A stretch of DNA of 64,000 bases from Anthropogastromicrobium sp963652495 (GTDB lineage: Bacteria; Bacillota; Clostridia; Lachnospirales; Lachnospiraceae): assembly GCA_963652495.1 (NCBI GenBank), contig CAVJTU010000003.1:7138-71137 (forward strand), read 5' to 3'. The position numbers were made by a program, and so were the translations under genes. Numbering within the stretch: the first letter of the stretch is position 1; each line of letters opens with the position of its first letter. Below the pieces are notes generated by a model that made no database searches, was not told the DNA's origin, and saw only the letters and a program-made list of their open reading frames with translations. This document shows positions 18,152-27,127 of the stretch, piece by piece.

Positions 18152-18213
18152 TCGAATACTTATAATCGACGAATCGACATGTGAAAGGATTTGTCAATTG
18201 CAATCTTGACCCG

Positions 18214-18251
18214 AAAAAGGCACCGCCGTCTCTCGATGGCGATGCCTTTTT
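18214..18251. terminator. Bidirectional terminator between ridA and the NCS2 permease
   Basis: AAAAAGGCACCGCC at 18214-18227 pairs with GGCGATGCCTTTTT at 18238-18251, with one mismatch. T-runs follow on either strand, so it can end both converging transcripts. Confidence 0.88.
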
Positions 18252-18262
18252 CTAACTAAATA

Positions 18263-18310
18263 ATCAAGCGAATATCCGCAATCTGCTTCGGGACTACTTG
18301 ATTTGATTAA
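18263..18310 (+). repeat. AAGCGGA/TCCGCTT repeat family, diverged copy
   Basis: CAAGCGAATATCCGCAATCTGC, and the following CTACTTGATTTGATTAAA, aligns with the copies at 44529-44582 and 51515-51563. It overlaps the stop codon of the NCS2 permease gene. The stem is imperfect in this copy. Confidence 0.5.
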
Positions 18311-19740
18311 ACAACTAAGAAAAACTTCAGCAGGAAAATCGCTGAAATGATGTAAGTCAGCGCAGATACATCCTTTGCCTTTCCAGTGAACACCTTCATG
18401 ACTGTGTAGGAAATCAGTGCTAAACCGATACCATGTCCAATGGAACCGGAGATTGGCATACAAATCAGCATAATCGCTGCCGGAACGGTCTGATAGATAT
18501 CGGTAAAGTCAATCTTGGACAGACCGGAGATCATAAGGATACCTACATAGATAAGTGCAGAGGATGTAGCTGCTGCCGGAATGATCGCTGCGATTGGTGC
18601 GATGAAGATGCACGCAAGGAACAGGATACCTGTGGTGAATGCGGTCAGACCGGTTCTTCCGCCTGCCTCAACGCCAGACGCAGACTCAACGAATGTCGTA
18701 ACGGTGGATGTACCGGTAACTGCACCTGCTACTGTACCGATCGCATCTGATAACAGTGCTTCCTTCATCTGCGGCATGTTGCCATTCTTATCAACCATAC
18801 CGGCGCGGGATGCCGTTCCAACGAGTGTTCCAATGGTATCAAACATATCGATGATACAGAATGTAATGATCAGCGTAATTGCCGTGAACCAGCCAATCTT
18901 TACAAAGCCTGCAAAATCAAAGTGGAACAGCGTAGTCTCTGCCATATCCGCAAATGGCGGTAAGAATGATGCTCCGCTTAAGCTTGCAAATGGATTAGTT
19001 CCAAGGAAAATAGCTTCGCCTGCCCAGTAGATGACAGATGCAGCAAGCATACCAAGAATAACTGCTGCCTTTACACCCTTCTGTGCCAGAACGATAATAA
19101 CAAACAGACCGATAAACATAGTAGCTACTGTCAGAACCATCTGCGTATAACCGCTTCCCATGTTCTGCTGTGCTACACTAGGAGTCAGCGCACCGAAGAA
19201 GTCACGCATTGCATAGAATGGTCCGCCATTCTCTGAATAGACACCTGCATTGGAACCGAAACCAATGTTAAGAAGCATCAGACCGATTGCCGGGGAAATT
19301 CCCAGGCGAACGCCAAGCGGAATTGCATCTACAATCTTGTCACGAATGTTTAATACGGACAGGATAATAAAAAGAATACCTTCAATTAAAATGATACACA
19401 AAGCGGACTGGAAGGATTCCACATAGCTCATGCCTGTCATGCCTACGATATTGGCAACAACTACAGCAAAAAAGCTGTTTAATCCCATACCAGGTGCCAT
19501 GGCAAAAGGCTTGTTTGCCAGAAATGCCATCGACATCATACCTACGAAAGATGCAATACAGGTTGCTAAAAATACACCGTTCCACAAATTCTGTCCTTCT
19601 GCACCAAAGTTCGTCAGCAGATTCGGATTTAAGGCGATGATATACGCCATTGTCATAAATGTGGTCAGACCGGCAATAATCTCAGTCTTCACTGTCGTAT
19701 GATTTTCTTTAATTTTAAAGATCTTTTCGACTTGATTCAT
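18307..19740 (-). CDS. NCS2 family purine permease (guanine/hypoxanthine type)
   Basis: This 477-residue membrane transporter belongs to the AzgA-like branch of the NCS2 family, which imports guanine, hypoxanthine or adenine with protons. It has about 12-14 hydrophobic segments. The N-terminus has TTFMTMAYIIALNP, and PGMGLNSFFA and DMFDTIGTLVGTASRAG are AzgA-like signatures. The QTVPAAIMLICMPISGSIGHGI region matches the C-terminal part. It lies 66 bp downstream of a DUF4317 gene on the same strand. No purine riboswitch can be placed in this short gap. Exact substrate is not determined. Confidence 0.93.
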   Translation of the reverse strand: MNQVEKIFKIKENHTTVKTEIIAGLTTFMTMAYIIALNPNLLTNFGAEGQNLWNGVFLATCIASFVGMMSMAFLANKPFAMAPGMGLNSFFAVVVANIVGMTGMSYVESFQSALCIILIEGILFIILSVLNIRDKIVDAIPLGVRLGISPAIGLMLLNIGFGSNAGVYSENGGPFYAMRDFFGALTPSVAQQNMGSGYTQMVLTVATMFIGLFVIIVLAQKGVKAAVILGMLAASVIYWAGEAIFLGTNPFASLSGASFLPPFADMAETTLFHFDFAGFVKIGWFTAITLIITFCIIDMFDTIGTLVGTASRAGMVDKNGNMPQMKEALLSDAIGTVAGAVTGTSTVTTFVESASGVEAGGRTGLTAFTTGILFLACIFIAPIAAIIPAAATSSALIYVGILMISGLSKIDFTDIYQTVPAAIMLICMPISGSIGHGIGLALISYTVMKVFTGKAKDVSALTYIISAIFLLKFFLVV

Positions 19741-19806
19741 TTACGTTTTTCTCCCTCTTTTCAGTTTGGTGGTTACAGTTTGGGTGAACTATAACCATTT
19801 TGGTCT

Positions 19807-20976
19807 TTAGTTGTCTCTTTGACTTTTGTCTCTTTCATCTGCAGCATTCGTGTCCTCCATAGTAACACTCATGCCGTTGATTTGTACACCGTCTTCCATC
19901 GGAATTACGATGCAGCGGCGACCCTCTACCAGCTGAATCTGAATCAGATCCATACGCTGAGGACTAACCTTTATGGTCACATCCGGTGTCTTGACGGCAA
20001 CGCTTCTGGCCTCAACCAGATTTGCTGCCTGAAATGAAGCGTCCTCTCCCGCAGTTTCCTCATAGACACGCTCGAAATTCTCAAGCTGTTCCTCCTTGAT
20101 TCCACTGTTTTGAAGAAGCTTTTTTACATCTGATTTCTGAAGCTTTAAAGGCTGCGGTTCCTCCTTATGCTCCTCAATCAGTTCTGTCAGATTTTCCTGA
20201 ATCTGGCAGACCGTATCGTAGCTTACAACCTCTCCGATGGTTTCTTCTACGATCTCCTGAAATACAGACTTTTGTGTCTTAAAAGACATCGGTGCCGGAC
20301 CACCAATGCAATCATTAATGAAATCTTCATGCAGTTCTTCTGTCTTTTTCGTGTAGTATAACAGGCTGTGAATGTTTGTGCTGCGATCGTCAAATGCCGG
20401 GAATAAAAAGGCATTGACTGGTGCTTCGATCCACTGGTCGCGCATACGCTCCTCGATGCGGTTTGTCTGTGTGTTGTAGCACAGACCGGCCTCGGACAGC
20501 TTGACTGGGCAGATGCAGCAGAGGATAAATTCATAAACTTCCTCCGATGCATCATCCATGTCCAGATTGTCGCTTCCGCGTCCCGGAACATCATAATTAC
20601 AGTGAATCATGACAACGTAATAGCTCTCGCCAAAATGATACGTCTTTGCCACAGACTGATAAAACGCATCTAAAACCGTCTCATCCTTTAATCCAGTCGA
20701 TTTTAACTGCATTAACAGCCTGTGACCTTCACCGGAAAGCTCCTGATCGAGCGTGTAGTCAAGCGAATGAAGATTCTTGCCAAGGCTTCCTGAGAGAGCT
20801 TTTCGGAAGATCTCAAAATATTTGTCGATCTCCTCCTGTGACAGCGACAAAAACATGTCACTAAAGGTCATGCGAATCTCCCGCTCGCCGTCAATGAGAC
20901 AGCCACAAATACGGTCAATCGCACCGCCATCCCTCTTAAAAAGACTCTTAATCTCAGATACTTCTTTTTTGTTCAT
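19807..20976 (-). CDS. DUF4317 family protein
   Basis: This 389-residue protein starts MNKKEVSEIKSLFKRDGGAIDRICGCLID, the hallmark of DUF4317, a family found mainly in Clostridia and without an established role. It is soluble with no signal peptide. The central region has many aromatic and charged residues, and the last 60 residues (VKTPDVTIKVSPQRMDLIQ) form a likely small beta domain. The start has AAGGAG upstream. It may be co-transcribed with the purine permease 66 bp downstream, but no functional link is known. Confidence 0.88.
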   Translation of the reverse strand: MNKKEVSEIKSLFKRDGGAIDRICGCLIDGEREIRMTFSDMFLSLSQEEIDKYFEIFRKALSGSLGKNLHSLDYTLDQELSGEGHRLLMQLKSTGLKDETVLDAFYQSVAKTYHFGESYYVVMIHCNYDVPGRGSDNLDMDDASEEVYEFILCCICPVKLSEAGLCYNTQTNRIEERMRDQWIEAPVNAFLFPAFDDRSTNIHSLLYYTKKTEELHEDFINDCIGGPAPMSFKTQKSVFQEIVEETIGEVVSYDTVCQIQENLTELIEEHKEEPQPLKLQKSDVKKLLQNSGIKEEQLENFERVYEETAGEDASFQAANLVEARSVAVKTPDVTIKVSPQRMDLIQIQLVEGRRCIVIPMEDGVQINGMSVTMEDTNAADERDKSQRDN

Positions 20977-21107
20977 GTTTGAAACACTCCTTGCTCATTT
21001 GCTTTTTCATTTTGCTTTTCCATTTTCTTTTTTGTTTACCGTTTATCGTCTATCATCTATTGTTTCGCGTTTTTCATTTTTCTTAATGATATCGCTTATC
21101 ATTTTTC

Positions 21108-22301
21108 TTAACGATTCGGATATTCGGTCTTTACGAAGCGCTCCAGCGCATCAAGTGAGCGCACTACCTTCTCTGTGTCGATGCAGTATGCCATACGGAA
21201 ATATCCCGGGCATCCAAAGGAATCGCTCGGAACCAGAACCAGATCATACTTTAATGCCTTGTTGCAGAATGCGATGGCATCCTCCTCCATCGCCTTCGGG
21301 AAAATGTAGAAGGTTCCCTCTGGTCTGACACAGGAAAATCCCAGCTCAATCAGCTTGTCGTAGATCAGGTTCATGTTTGTCTCATAGACAGCCATATCAG
21401 ATGTTTCGTCTAACACATCCTCCACGCCCATCATGATCAGTGAGGACGGGCAGTTATGTCCGATTCCTCTGGAGATCTGGGACATCATCGGCACCAGCAC
21501 ATCGGCATCGGTGCAGACTGGATTGACTGCAACATAGCCAATACGCTCACCCGGGAGAGAAAGCGATTTGGAGAAGGAATAACAAGACAGTGTATTTGCA
21601 TAGAACTTTGACGCATATGGTGCTTTCAGCCCGTCAAATACGATCTCTCGGTACGGCTCATCGGAGATTAAGAAGATATCATGACCGTACTCCTTTTGCT
21701 TTCTCTCCATCAGCTGCGCCATCTTTTCAAGCGTTTTCGCTGAATATACAGCTCCGGACGGATTGTTTGGCGTATTGATCAGGACGGCTGACACATTCTC
21801 GGTCAGCATCTTCTCAAACTCGTCAAAATCCACCTGAAAATCCACGGTATTTGCCGGTACCACTCTCAGGTTTGCACCTGTCATGCCTACGTAGCAGTTG
21901 TACTCTGGAAAATATGGTGCGAACGTAAGCACATCATCTCCCGGTGATGTCACTGCACGAAGCGCATGGGCCAGTGCGCCCGCAGCTCCTGAGGTTGGAA
22001 AAATGTGATTTGCTGTATAATTCATATCAAAACGCTTATTCAGCGATGCAGCCACCTTTTCTTTAAAGGAAGGAAGTCCGACACTCGGACTGTAGCCGTG
22101 AAGCTCACTCGATGTTTTTGTCTGAAGCAGACGGATTGTATTGTCCGTGTAATCCTTTGGAACCGGAACGGATGGATTTCCCAAACTGTAATCAAATACA
22201 TTTTCGTATCCAATTTCCTGTCCTCTCTTCGTTGCAAATTCAGATAATGTACGGATAACCGATTTTTTCTGAAGCATATCCTTATATTTTTGTGTTACCA
22301 T
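21108..22301 (-). CDS. PLP-dependent aminotransferase class I/II
   Basis: This fold-type I aminotransferase has 397 residues. NTPNNPSGAVYS, LISDEPYREIVFDG and the PLP-lysine segment YSFSKSLSLPGERIGY are all visible, as is the arginine near the C-terminus in GYFRMAYCI. The subgroup resembles aspartate/aromatic aminotransferases of gut clostridia; the amino donor is unknown. The frame stays open upstream, but ATG at 22301 has AAGGAGGAC directly before it. The start lies inside the last codons of the patatin gene (20-bp overlap), suggesting translational coupling. Confidence 0.94.
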   Translation of the reverse strand: MVTQKYKDMLQKKSVIRTLSEFATKRGQEIGYENVFDYSLGNPSVPVPKDYTDNTIRLLQTKTSSELHGYSPSVGLPSFKEKVAASLNKRFDMNYTANHIFPTSGAAGALAHALRAVTSPGDDVLTFAPYFPEYNCYVGMTGANLRVVPANTVDFQVDFDEFEKMLTENVSAVLINTPNNPSGAVYSAKTLEKMAQLMERKQKEYGHDIFLISDEPYREIVFDGLKAPYASKFYANTLSCYSFSKSLSLPGERIGYVAVNPVCTDADVLVPMMSQISRGIGHNCPSSLIMMGVEDVLDETSDMAVYETNMNLIYDKLIELGFSCVRPEGTFYIFPKAMEEDAIAFCNKALKYDLVLVPSDSFGCPGYFRMAYCIDTEKVVRSLDALERFVKTEYPNR

Positions 22302-23166
22302 GCTGTCCTCCTTTTTCCTGTCCCAGAAATGTGCGAATCTGATCCAGATTTTTTGTTGCATCCTCTCGTCCAAGCTGATAGAGTGCCTTTAGTTTCTCTG
22401 GATCCTTTTCCAATCTGGACACTTCGATCAGACGGCTCGGACAAAGCACCATGACTTCGCCTTTTGCTTTTAGTTCTTCAATCTTCTCCAATGTTTTGTT
22501 ATATACCTTATAGCGGCGCGCCATTGCCTTTGCCAGATTTGGATAATGGCGAAGCATTTTATTTATCACACCCTGAAATTTCATCTTTTTCTTGCGGTAG
22601 CCATCCGGTCTTGTCAGGATGACCAGATTTTTCTTATAGCCCTGTCTGCGAAACCACATGACCGGAATGGAATCGGCAATGCCGCCGTCAAGAAGCTGAT
22701 ACCCGTCTGTCTCTACGATTTTGGAAACAAGCGGCATGGAGGCAGATGCCTGCATCCACTTTAAATCATCTCTGCCGCAGTCTGTGCATTTATGATAGAT
22801 AGCTTTTCCGGTATTCACATCGGTGCAGACTACATAAAATTCTGCTGGATTCTTGACAAATGCGTCATTGTCAAACGGATCTATGACTTCCGGTATCTGA
22901 TGATAACAAAAATCAACATCATAAATATCGCCTGTCTTTAATAGCGAATGAATCGTTCCATAGCGTTTGTCACCGCAAAATTGCAAGTTGTAGCGCAATG
23001 TTCGGCCAATCTGACCGGATTTATAGTTGCAGCCAAACACGGCTCCTGCCGATACGCCGATTACGCCGTCTGTCTGGATTTTTTGTTCCATTAACACATC
23101 CAGAACACCAGCTGTATACATTCCTCTCATGGCACCGCCTTCGAGCACCAATCCTGTTTTTCCCAT
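22282..23166 (-). CDS. Patatin-like phospholipase
   Basis: This is a 294-residue patatin-family lipid acyl hydrolase. The oxyanion-hole glycines are in LVLEGGAMRGMYTAG (about residues 6-20), the nucleophile serine in GVSAGA (about 37-42), and the catalytic aspartate in LDGGIADSIPV (about 165). There is no signal peptide, so it acts in the cytoplasm or at the inner face of the membrane. Its gene precedes and overlaps the aminotransferase gene. A noncoding island of nearly 500 bp lies upstream. Confidence 0.94.
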   Translation of the reverse strand: MGKTGLVLEGGAMRGMYTAGVLDVLMEQKIQTDGVIGVSAGAVFGCNYKSGQIGRTLRYNLQFCGDKRYGTIHSLLKTGDIYDVDFCYHQIPEVIDPFDNDAFVKNPAEFYVVCTDVNTGKAIYHKCTDCGRDDLKWMQASASMPLVSKIVETDGYQLLDGGIADSIPVMWFRRQGYKKNLVILTRPDGYRKKKMKFQGVINKMLRHYPNLAKAMARRYKVYNKTLEKIEELKAKGEVMVLCPSRLIEVSRLEKDPEKLKALYQLGREDATKNLDQIRTFLGQEKGGQHGNTKI

Positions 23167-23225
23167 GGTTCTCCTCTCTTTCCAATTTTACATTTTTAGA
23201 GAGCAGCTTGTTTCCTCTCTAATTT

Positions 23226-23370
23226 GTAACTATTCAGAGCCATGCGAAATTGCAGGGAAAAGTACGAATCATGCTTGCATGAATGAGTACTTTTTCACGC
23301 AATTTCATATGGCGAGAAGCCACAACGAGATGAAGCGCAGCGGAATCGAGGTGCGGCTCTGAATAGTTAC
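23226..23370. repeat. 145-bp nested inverted-repeat element
   Basis: GTAACTATTCAGAGCC at 23226-23241 pairs perfectly with its reverse complement at 23355-23370. Inside are a second stem (GCGAAATTGC with GCAATTTC) and an apical hairpin with CATGC/GCATG. The apical CATGC-GCATG and the TTCA-type ends recur in the element at 33467-33620. There is no coding capacity. It looks like a MITE-like or REP-like element. A downstream segment, 23295-23352, is purine-rich. Confidence 0.8.
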
Positions 23371-23408
23371 TAATTCAATGGAACTATCATACCACGGTTC
23401 TTGTCAAA

Positions 23409-23655
23409 CAGCAAGGTTTGCGGTCCGAAAGTTTTACGGACTTACGTGACCCGAAAAGTTTACGAAGGGTGCCTCGACGATTGTTTTGTCGGCGCCCCTT
23501 GTTCCCGCGGCGCCTTCCACACACCTTTTTGTCTCAGATACTGCGTAAGCCCGCTCCCACACGGGAATCGCCTCGTAAAAGCAACTCGTCTCAGCACCCA
23601 CTACGTAACGCTAACATTCCACTACTTTCCCCCAAAACTAGTACTCACAGAAACA
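23409..23655 (-). ncRNA. Candidate structured noncoding element (GC-rich)
   Basis: This 250-bp island is much more GC-rich than nearby gaps. On the minus strand it has GGCGCC repeated 12 bases apart as a self-complementary pair, a CCCGTGTGGG hairpin, and a GTCCG/CGGAC stem-loop preceded by a similar CGTAAACTTTTCGG segment. It also has two related segments, GTTACGTAGTG and CTTACGCAGTA, each followed by TGAGAC. No frame has believable protein composition or a ribosome-binding site. I do not recognise it as 6S, SRP, RNase P, tmRNA or a common riboswitch. Strand is a guess from its same-strand neighbours. Confidence 0.4.
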
Positions 23656-23662
23656 ACTCTTT

Positions 23663-24280
23663 TTACTGTTCATCTAAAAATGCCAACGGATCCCCCTCGG
23701 TATGTATAAAATGCATGAGCATATAGGCACACATAATCGCTACGTTTTCTTCCTTGAGAATGCGCTTGCACTCTTCGCGGTCTGCTAATACGATCTCTAT
23801 ATCCTCGGATTCTTCCTCATGCTCGTTTGTCGGTGTTCCGCTGCAATAGCCATAGATAGTTCCGCAGCTCTCATCGGTCATGCCGACTGTCGTGAAAAAT
23901 GGTCTGGTATATGCGCCTTCTGTGACCTTTGGCTCGAAGTTAAGACCTGTCTCCTCGTAAATCTCACGAATCCCTGCCTGTGCCATCTCCTCACCCGGCT
24001 CGACAAGTCCTGCCGGAAACTCGTATACGTATGCGTTGATTGGATAGCGAAATTGCTTTACCAGCACGATCTTATCCTTCTTTTCTCCATATACACTATA
24101 AATGATAATGCCATCTGCACTATTTTTATGGGTAACTGCCTTTAGCTGCTGTGGGTCCTTCTTTCGGGATGCCACATAATATTTACTTGTCTTTCCGTTT
24201 CTTTTTTCTACATCAAAATTGTAGAGATTTAAGAATGGATTGTCTGTTACCTTTTCTACCCCATTTACTCGATCTACCAT
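23663..24280 (-). CDS. NUDIX hydrolase (ADP-ribose pyrophosphatase-like)
   Basis: This 205-residue hydrolase cleaves nucleoside-diphosphate-linked substrates, probably ADP-ribose. The Nudix box runs from GLVEPGEEMAQAG through IREIYEETGL, with the REIYEE metal-binding glutamates. Upstream are FRYPINAYVYEFPAG and the NPFLNLYNFDV segment typical of the ADP-ribose type. The ATG at 24280 is chosen for its AAGGAGA site; the frame is open upstream but without a good start. The C-terminus runs close to the GC-rich island. Confidence 0.92.
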   Translation of the reverse strand: MVDRVNGVEKVTDNPFLNLYNFDVEKRNGKTSKYYVASRKKDPQQLKAVTHKNSADGIIIYSVYGEKKDKIVLVKQFRYPINAYVYEFPAGLVEPGEEMAQAGIREIYEETGLNFEPKVTEGAYTRPFFTTVGMTDESCGTIYGYCSGTPTNEHEEESEDIEIVLADREECKRILKEENVAIMCAYMLMHFIHTEGDPLAFLDEQ

Positions 24281-24393
24281 ATCTGTTCTCCTTACCGGCA
24301 TTTTTCTAACTTTTGCACCATGCCATATTTTCAACCCGATTCCACCAGAAATCAGCCTTTTTTTATTATACCGTACTCCTTGACAAAAGAAAA

Positions 24394-24427
24394 GCCCGCA
24401 AAGCAAAGTTTCCTTTGTCTTGCGGAC
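24394..24427 (-). terminator. Terminator after the large solute-binding protein gene
   Basis: CCGCAAAGCAAAG at 24396-24408 pairs with CTTTGTCTTGCGG at 24413-24425. On the minus strand the stem is followed by TTTTCTTTTG. It closes the alpha-glucan transporter gene run. Confidence 0.85.
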
Positions 24428-24435
24428 TATAAAAC

Positions 24436-26175
24436 CTACCGGGTCGCTCCCACAGTTTCCCGAACCTCCTGCGTGATCACCTCGCCCCCATTTTCATACC
24501 ATTTGGCGACAAACTCATCAAACGCATCGATGTCGCGCTCTCCCGTGACAATCTGAAGGTAATATTCTTTTTCCATCTGACGAAGCTTCCACCACTGAAC
24601 TGCCATGGTCTGTGTCTCATCAAAGTAAAGTGATTCAACCTTATTTAACTTTGCGTTCGCCAACAGTGAGCAGGCTGTGATTCGGGAGGTGTATGCTGCC
24701 CACTCCTGCGGCGTAGCCGTATCGGTATTATCCAGATAGGCTTTACAGGCTTCATAATAGGAATATTCCAGAAGATCCAACTCCTCCGGCTCTTTTTTGC
24801 CTGAAAGCACATCTGTCAATTCACGATAACATTTGGTCAGCGCATCACTGTAATCTACATTAATGGCAAGCGGTCTGGCCGTCGGATCGACATTATCCTG
24901 ATAATATGCTTCAAACTCGCTGTCGTAATCATCCTCGTAGCGCACGTAGTCAAACAGCGCACTGACAATCTTACATGCAATCTCAGGATGCTCATACCCT
25001 TTTCGCACGACAACGTATTTGTAGGTGGGGTTCTGCGTGTAATAGCTTGTGCTGCCGTCATCTTCTGTCTGTAAAAGAAACGGTTCCCACACGGCATCGG
25101 GATCTGCCGTGACTGCTTCCATTAGCGGATTATTGGCTGCCCACCATGGGCCAAAGAAGGAACCACACAGCCCCTGCGTTACCAGCTCGATGTTGTTCGC
25201 CGAGGTACGAAGCAGGAAATTTTGATCAAGAATGTTTTCCTCGTACATGATGCGAAGCTTCGCTAACGCTTCTTTTGCTTCTGGTAGAACAGAGCCATAA
25301 GAAACTTCACCGTTTGCATCGCGAATCCACTGCTTCGGGTACGCGCCATTGTCAGCAAATACAATATCCATCAGATATTCACTGCTGTAGCCGCACTCGC
25401 CGGACAGATTCGGGTCACAGACAAAGCCTACCGTTTTTCCTGCGCCATTTTTTCCGGGATCTTCTTCGATAAATGCTCTGACAATCTCCTCGGCATCCTC
25501 AATCGTCTTTGGATCCTCCAGCCCCAGCGCATCCATCCAGTCCCGGCGAAGCCACAGCAAATTCGGCCCATCGTCAATATTTGTCTCAGGAATTGCCATA
25601 ATCTTTCCATCGAAGGTCACACCGTCGATGATGCCATCACCGTAGCTGGCGTAGATATCTTTGATTCGGTCGGTCATGCAATTTTCATAACTTTCTGTCA
25701 AGTCTTCAATCAAATCCATCTCGACAAGCTCTCTTAAATCCTCTAAACTCCCGGCGACCATCAAATCAGGAAGATTTTGAGTATTCATTGCAACAGATAC
25801 GCTGACATTATATTGCTCGTCCTGCTCCTCGAACACATCCTTATTTTGGATGTTGAAATGCTCTGACAAATATCTGGTATAGGCGTTGTCCTCGTAAGTC
25901 TCCCCTTTTGGAAGATTCGAGTTGTTCGCACCAGTCATCTTGCCAAGCGTATATGTGATCCGCTCCGGATATTTTCCATCCGGTGTTGTGCGTGCCTGTT
26001 CTTCCTGCTCTTTCTTAGACAGGGAAACCTCTGCGGTATGGCTGTTTTTCGTAGCTTCGTCACCGGCTGTCTCGTCAGTTGCCTCATTCTTTGCTGCACT
26101 CGCTTCATGCGGCACGGTAAGCGCACCTAATGCAAGCATACCCACGAAAACTTTCGTCAGAACGTTTTTCCTCAT
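24436..26175 (-). CDS. Extracellular solute-binding protein, large LplA-like
   Basis: This is a 579-residue secreted binding protein for an ABC importer. The signal peptide (MRKNVLTKVFVGMLALGALT, cleaved near HEASA-A) lacks a lipobox cysteine. The mature part begins with a 50-residue acidic linker, followed by ITYTLGKMTG and alternating alpha/beta segments, as in the large binding proteins of LplABC systems. LWLRRDWMDALGLEDP is a typical motif for these. It lies downstream of the two permease genes, giving the locus two binding proteins. ATG at 26175 is chosen because a proper signal peptide starts there; the frame is open 49 codons farther. Confidence 0.88.
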   Translation of the reverse strand: MRKNVLTKVFVGMLALGALTVPHEASAAKNEATDETAGDEATKNSHTAEVSLSKKEQEEQARTTPDGKYPERITYTLGKMTGANNSNLPKGETYEDNAYTRYLSEHFNIQNKDVFEEQDEQYNVSVSVAMNTQNLPDLMVAGSLEDLRELVEMDLIEDLTESYENCMTDRIKDIYASYGDGIIDGVTFDGKIMAIPETNIDDGPNLLWLRRDWMDALGLEDPKTIEDAEEIVRAFIEEDPGKNGAGKTVGFVCDPNLSGECGYSSEYLMDIVFADNGAYPKQWIRDANGEVSYGSVLPEAKEALAKLRIMYEENILDQNFLLRTSANNIELVTQGLCGSFFGPWWAANNPLMEAVTADPDAVWEPFLLQTEDDGSTSYYTQNPTYKYVVVRKGYEHPEIACKIVSALFDYVRYEDDYDSEFEAYYQDNVDPTARPLAINVDYSDALTKCYRELTDVLSGKKEPEELDLLEYSYYEACKAYLDNTDTATPQEWAAYTSRITACSLLANAKLNKVESLYFDETQTMAVQWWKLRQMEKEYYLQIVTGERDIDAFDEFVAKWYENGGEVITQEVRETVGATR

Positions 26176-26254
26176 AGGCTTTCCCCGCTTTCCAAATTTT
26201 CTGAAATTCTTATAACGATTCTTATCGTCATTCAAAGTTTTGTCTGAACTCTTT

Positions 26255-27127
26255 TTAACCCTTGACAGCTCCTGATACGCCCTCGCGGTAACACTTTTGC
26301 ATGGACATGAACAGAATAACAATCGGGATGGAAATCAACACGGCACCTGCAGCGAAGCAGTTAAACCAGCTGTTGACATACTCTTTCTCAAGCATATTCC
26401 ACAGACCGATGGATACGGTATAGTATTTCGCATTTGCACGGCAAATAACCTTTGCAAAGATGAAATCCAGCCATGGGGACATGAATGCCTGCAGGATGGT
26501 ATAAACGATGATTGGCTTACTAAGCGGAATGGTGATCTTGGTGAATACCTGAAATCTGGTTGCGCCATCCAGATAAGCAGCCTCATCAATGGACTTCGGA
26601 ATCGTATCAAAAAAGCCCTTTGCGATGTAGAAGCCAAGTCCGGAACCACCGGAGTATACAAGTACCAGTGCGACACGAATCATAGCACCCTCTGACAGAC
26701 CAACAGACTTTAAGATATAGTAGACGGCAATCATAGACATGAAGCCAGGAAACATCCCAAGGATCAATGCGATGTTCATCATCGGCTTTCTCATCTTAAA
26801 ACGCATACGTGACATACAGTAGGACACGGACAGAACGAAGAAGGTAGAGATCACGCAAGTGAAAATCGAAATGATGAATGTATTTGCAAACATCTGTGGG
26901 AAGTTCAAAATCTGCGTATCGGTGAACAGCTTCTTGTAGTTGTCCAGTGTGAAGGTCTTCGGGATGATCGTGGAGATGTACTGTCCAGACTCTCCTCTGA
27001 AACTGATCATAATAATCCATGCAATTGGAATTATCCAGATGACAGCCAAAACAGCAAGGACTATGTGAACGATCGTATTCGTAATAAATCTCTTTCTTTT
27101 TGCCGAAGCAGTATTTTCTTTCTTCAT
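26255..27127 (-). CDS. ABC sugar transporter permease (MalG type)
   Basis: This 290-residue inner-membrane permease has six predicted segments. The EAA motif, which contacts the ATPase, reads DEAAYLDGATRFQVFTKITIPLSKP (about residues 186-210). The N-terminal IPIAWIIMISF and C-terminal QKCYREGVSGAVKG match MalG-type subunits. Its ATG overlaps the malF-type stop codon by one base (TAATG), so they are translationally coupled. No ATPase gene is in this cluster, so a shared MsmK-type ATPase encoded elsewhere is likely. Confidence 0.95.
   Translation of the reverse strand: MKKENTASAKRKRFITNTIVHIVLAVLAVIWIIPIAWIIMISFRGESGQYISTIIPKTFTLDNYKKLFTDTQILNFPQMFANTFIISIFTCVISTFFVLSVSYCMSRMRFKMRKPMMNIALILGMFPGFMSMIAVYYILKSVGLSEGAMIRVALVLVYSGGSGLGFYIAKGFFDTIPKSIDEAAYLDGATRFQVFTKITIPLSKPIIVYTILQAFMSPWLDFIFAKVICRANAKYYTVSIGLWNMLEKEYVNSWFNCFAAGAVLISIPIVILFMSMQKCYREGVSGAVKG

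Noticed and set aside
19741..19806. A purine riboswitch before the NCS2 permease
   Set aside because: Only 66 bp separate it from the previous gene, too short for the three-way junction plus expression platform.
23401..23726. Two overlapping plus-strand frames of about 100 codons across the GC-rich island
   Set aside because: No ribosome-binding site, Arg/Ser/Pro/His-rich composition, and two frames open over the same GC-rich DNA. This is typical of chance reading.
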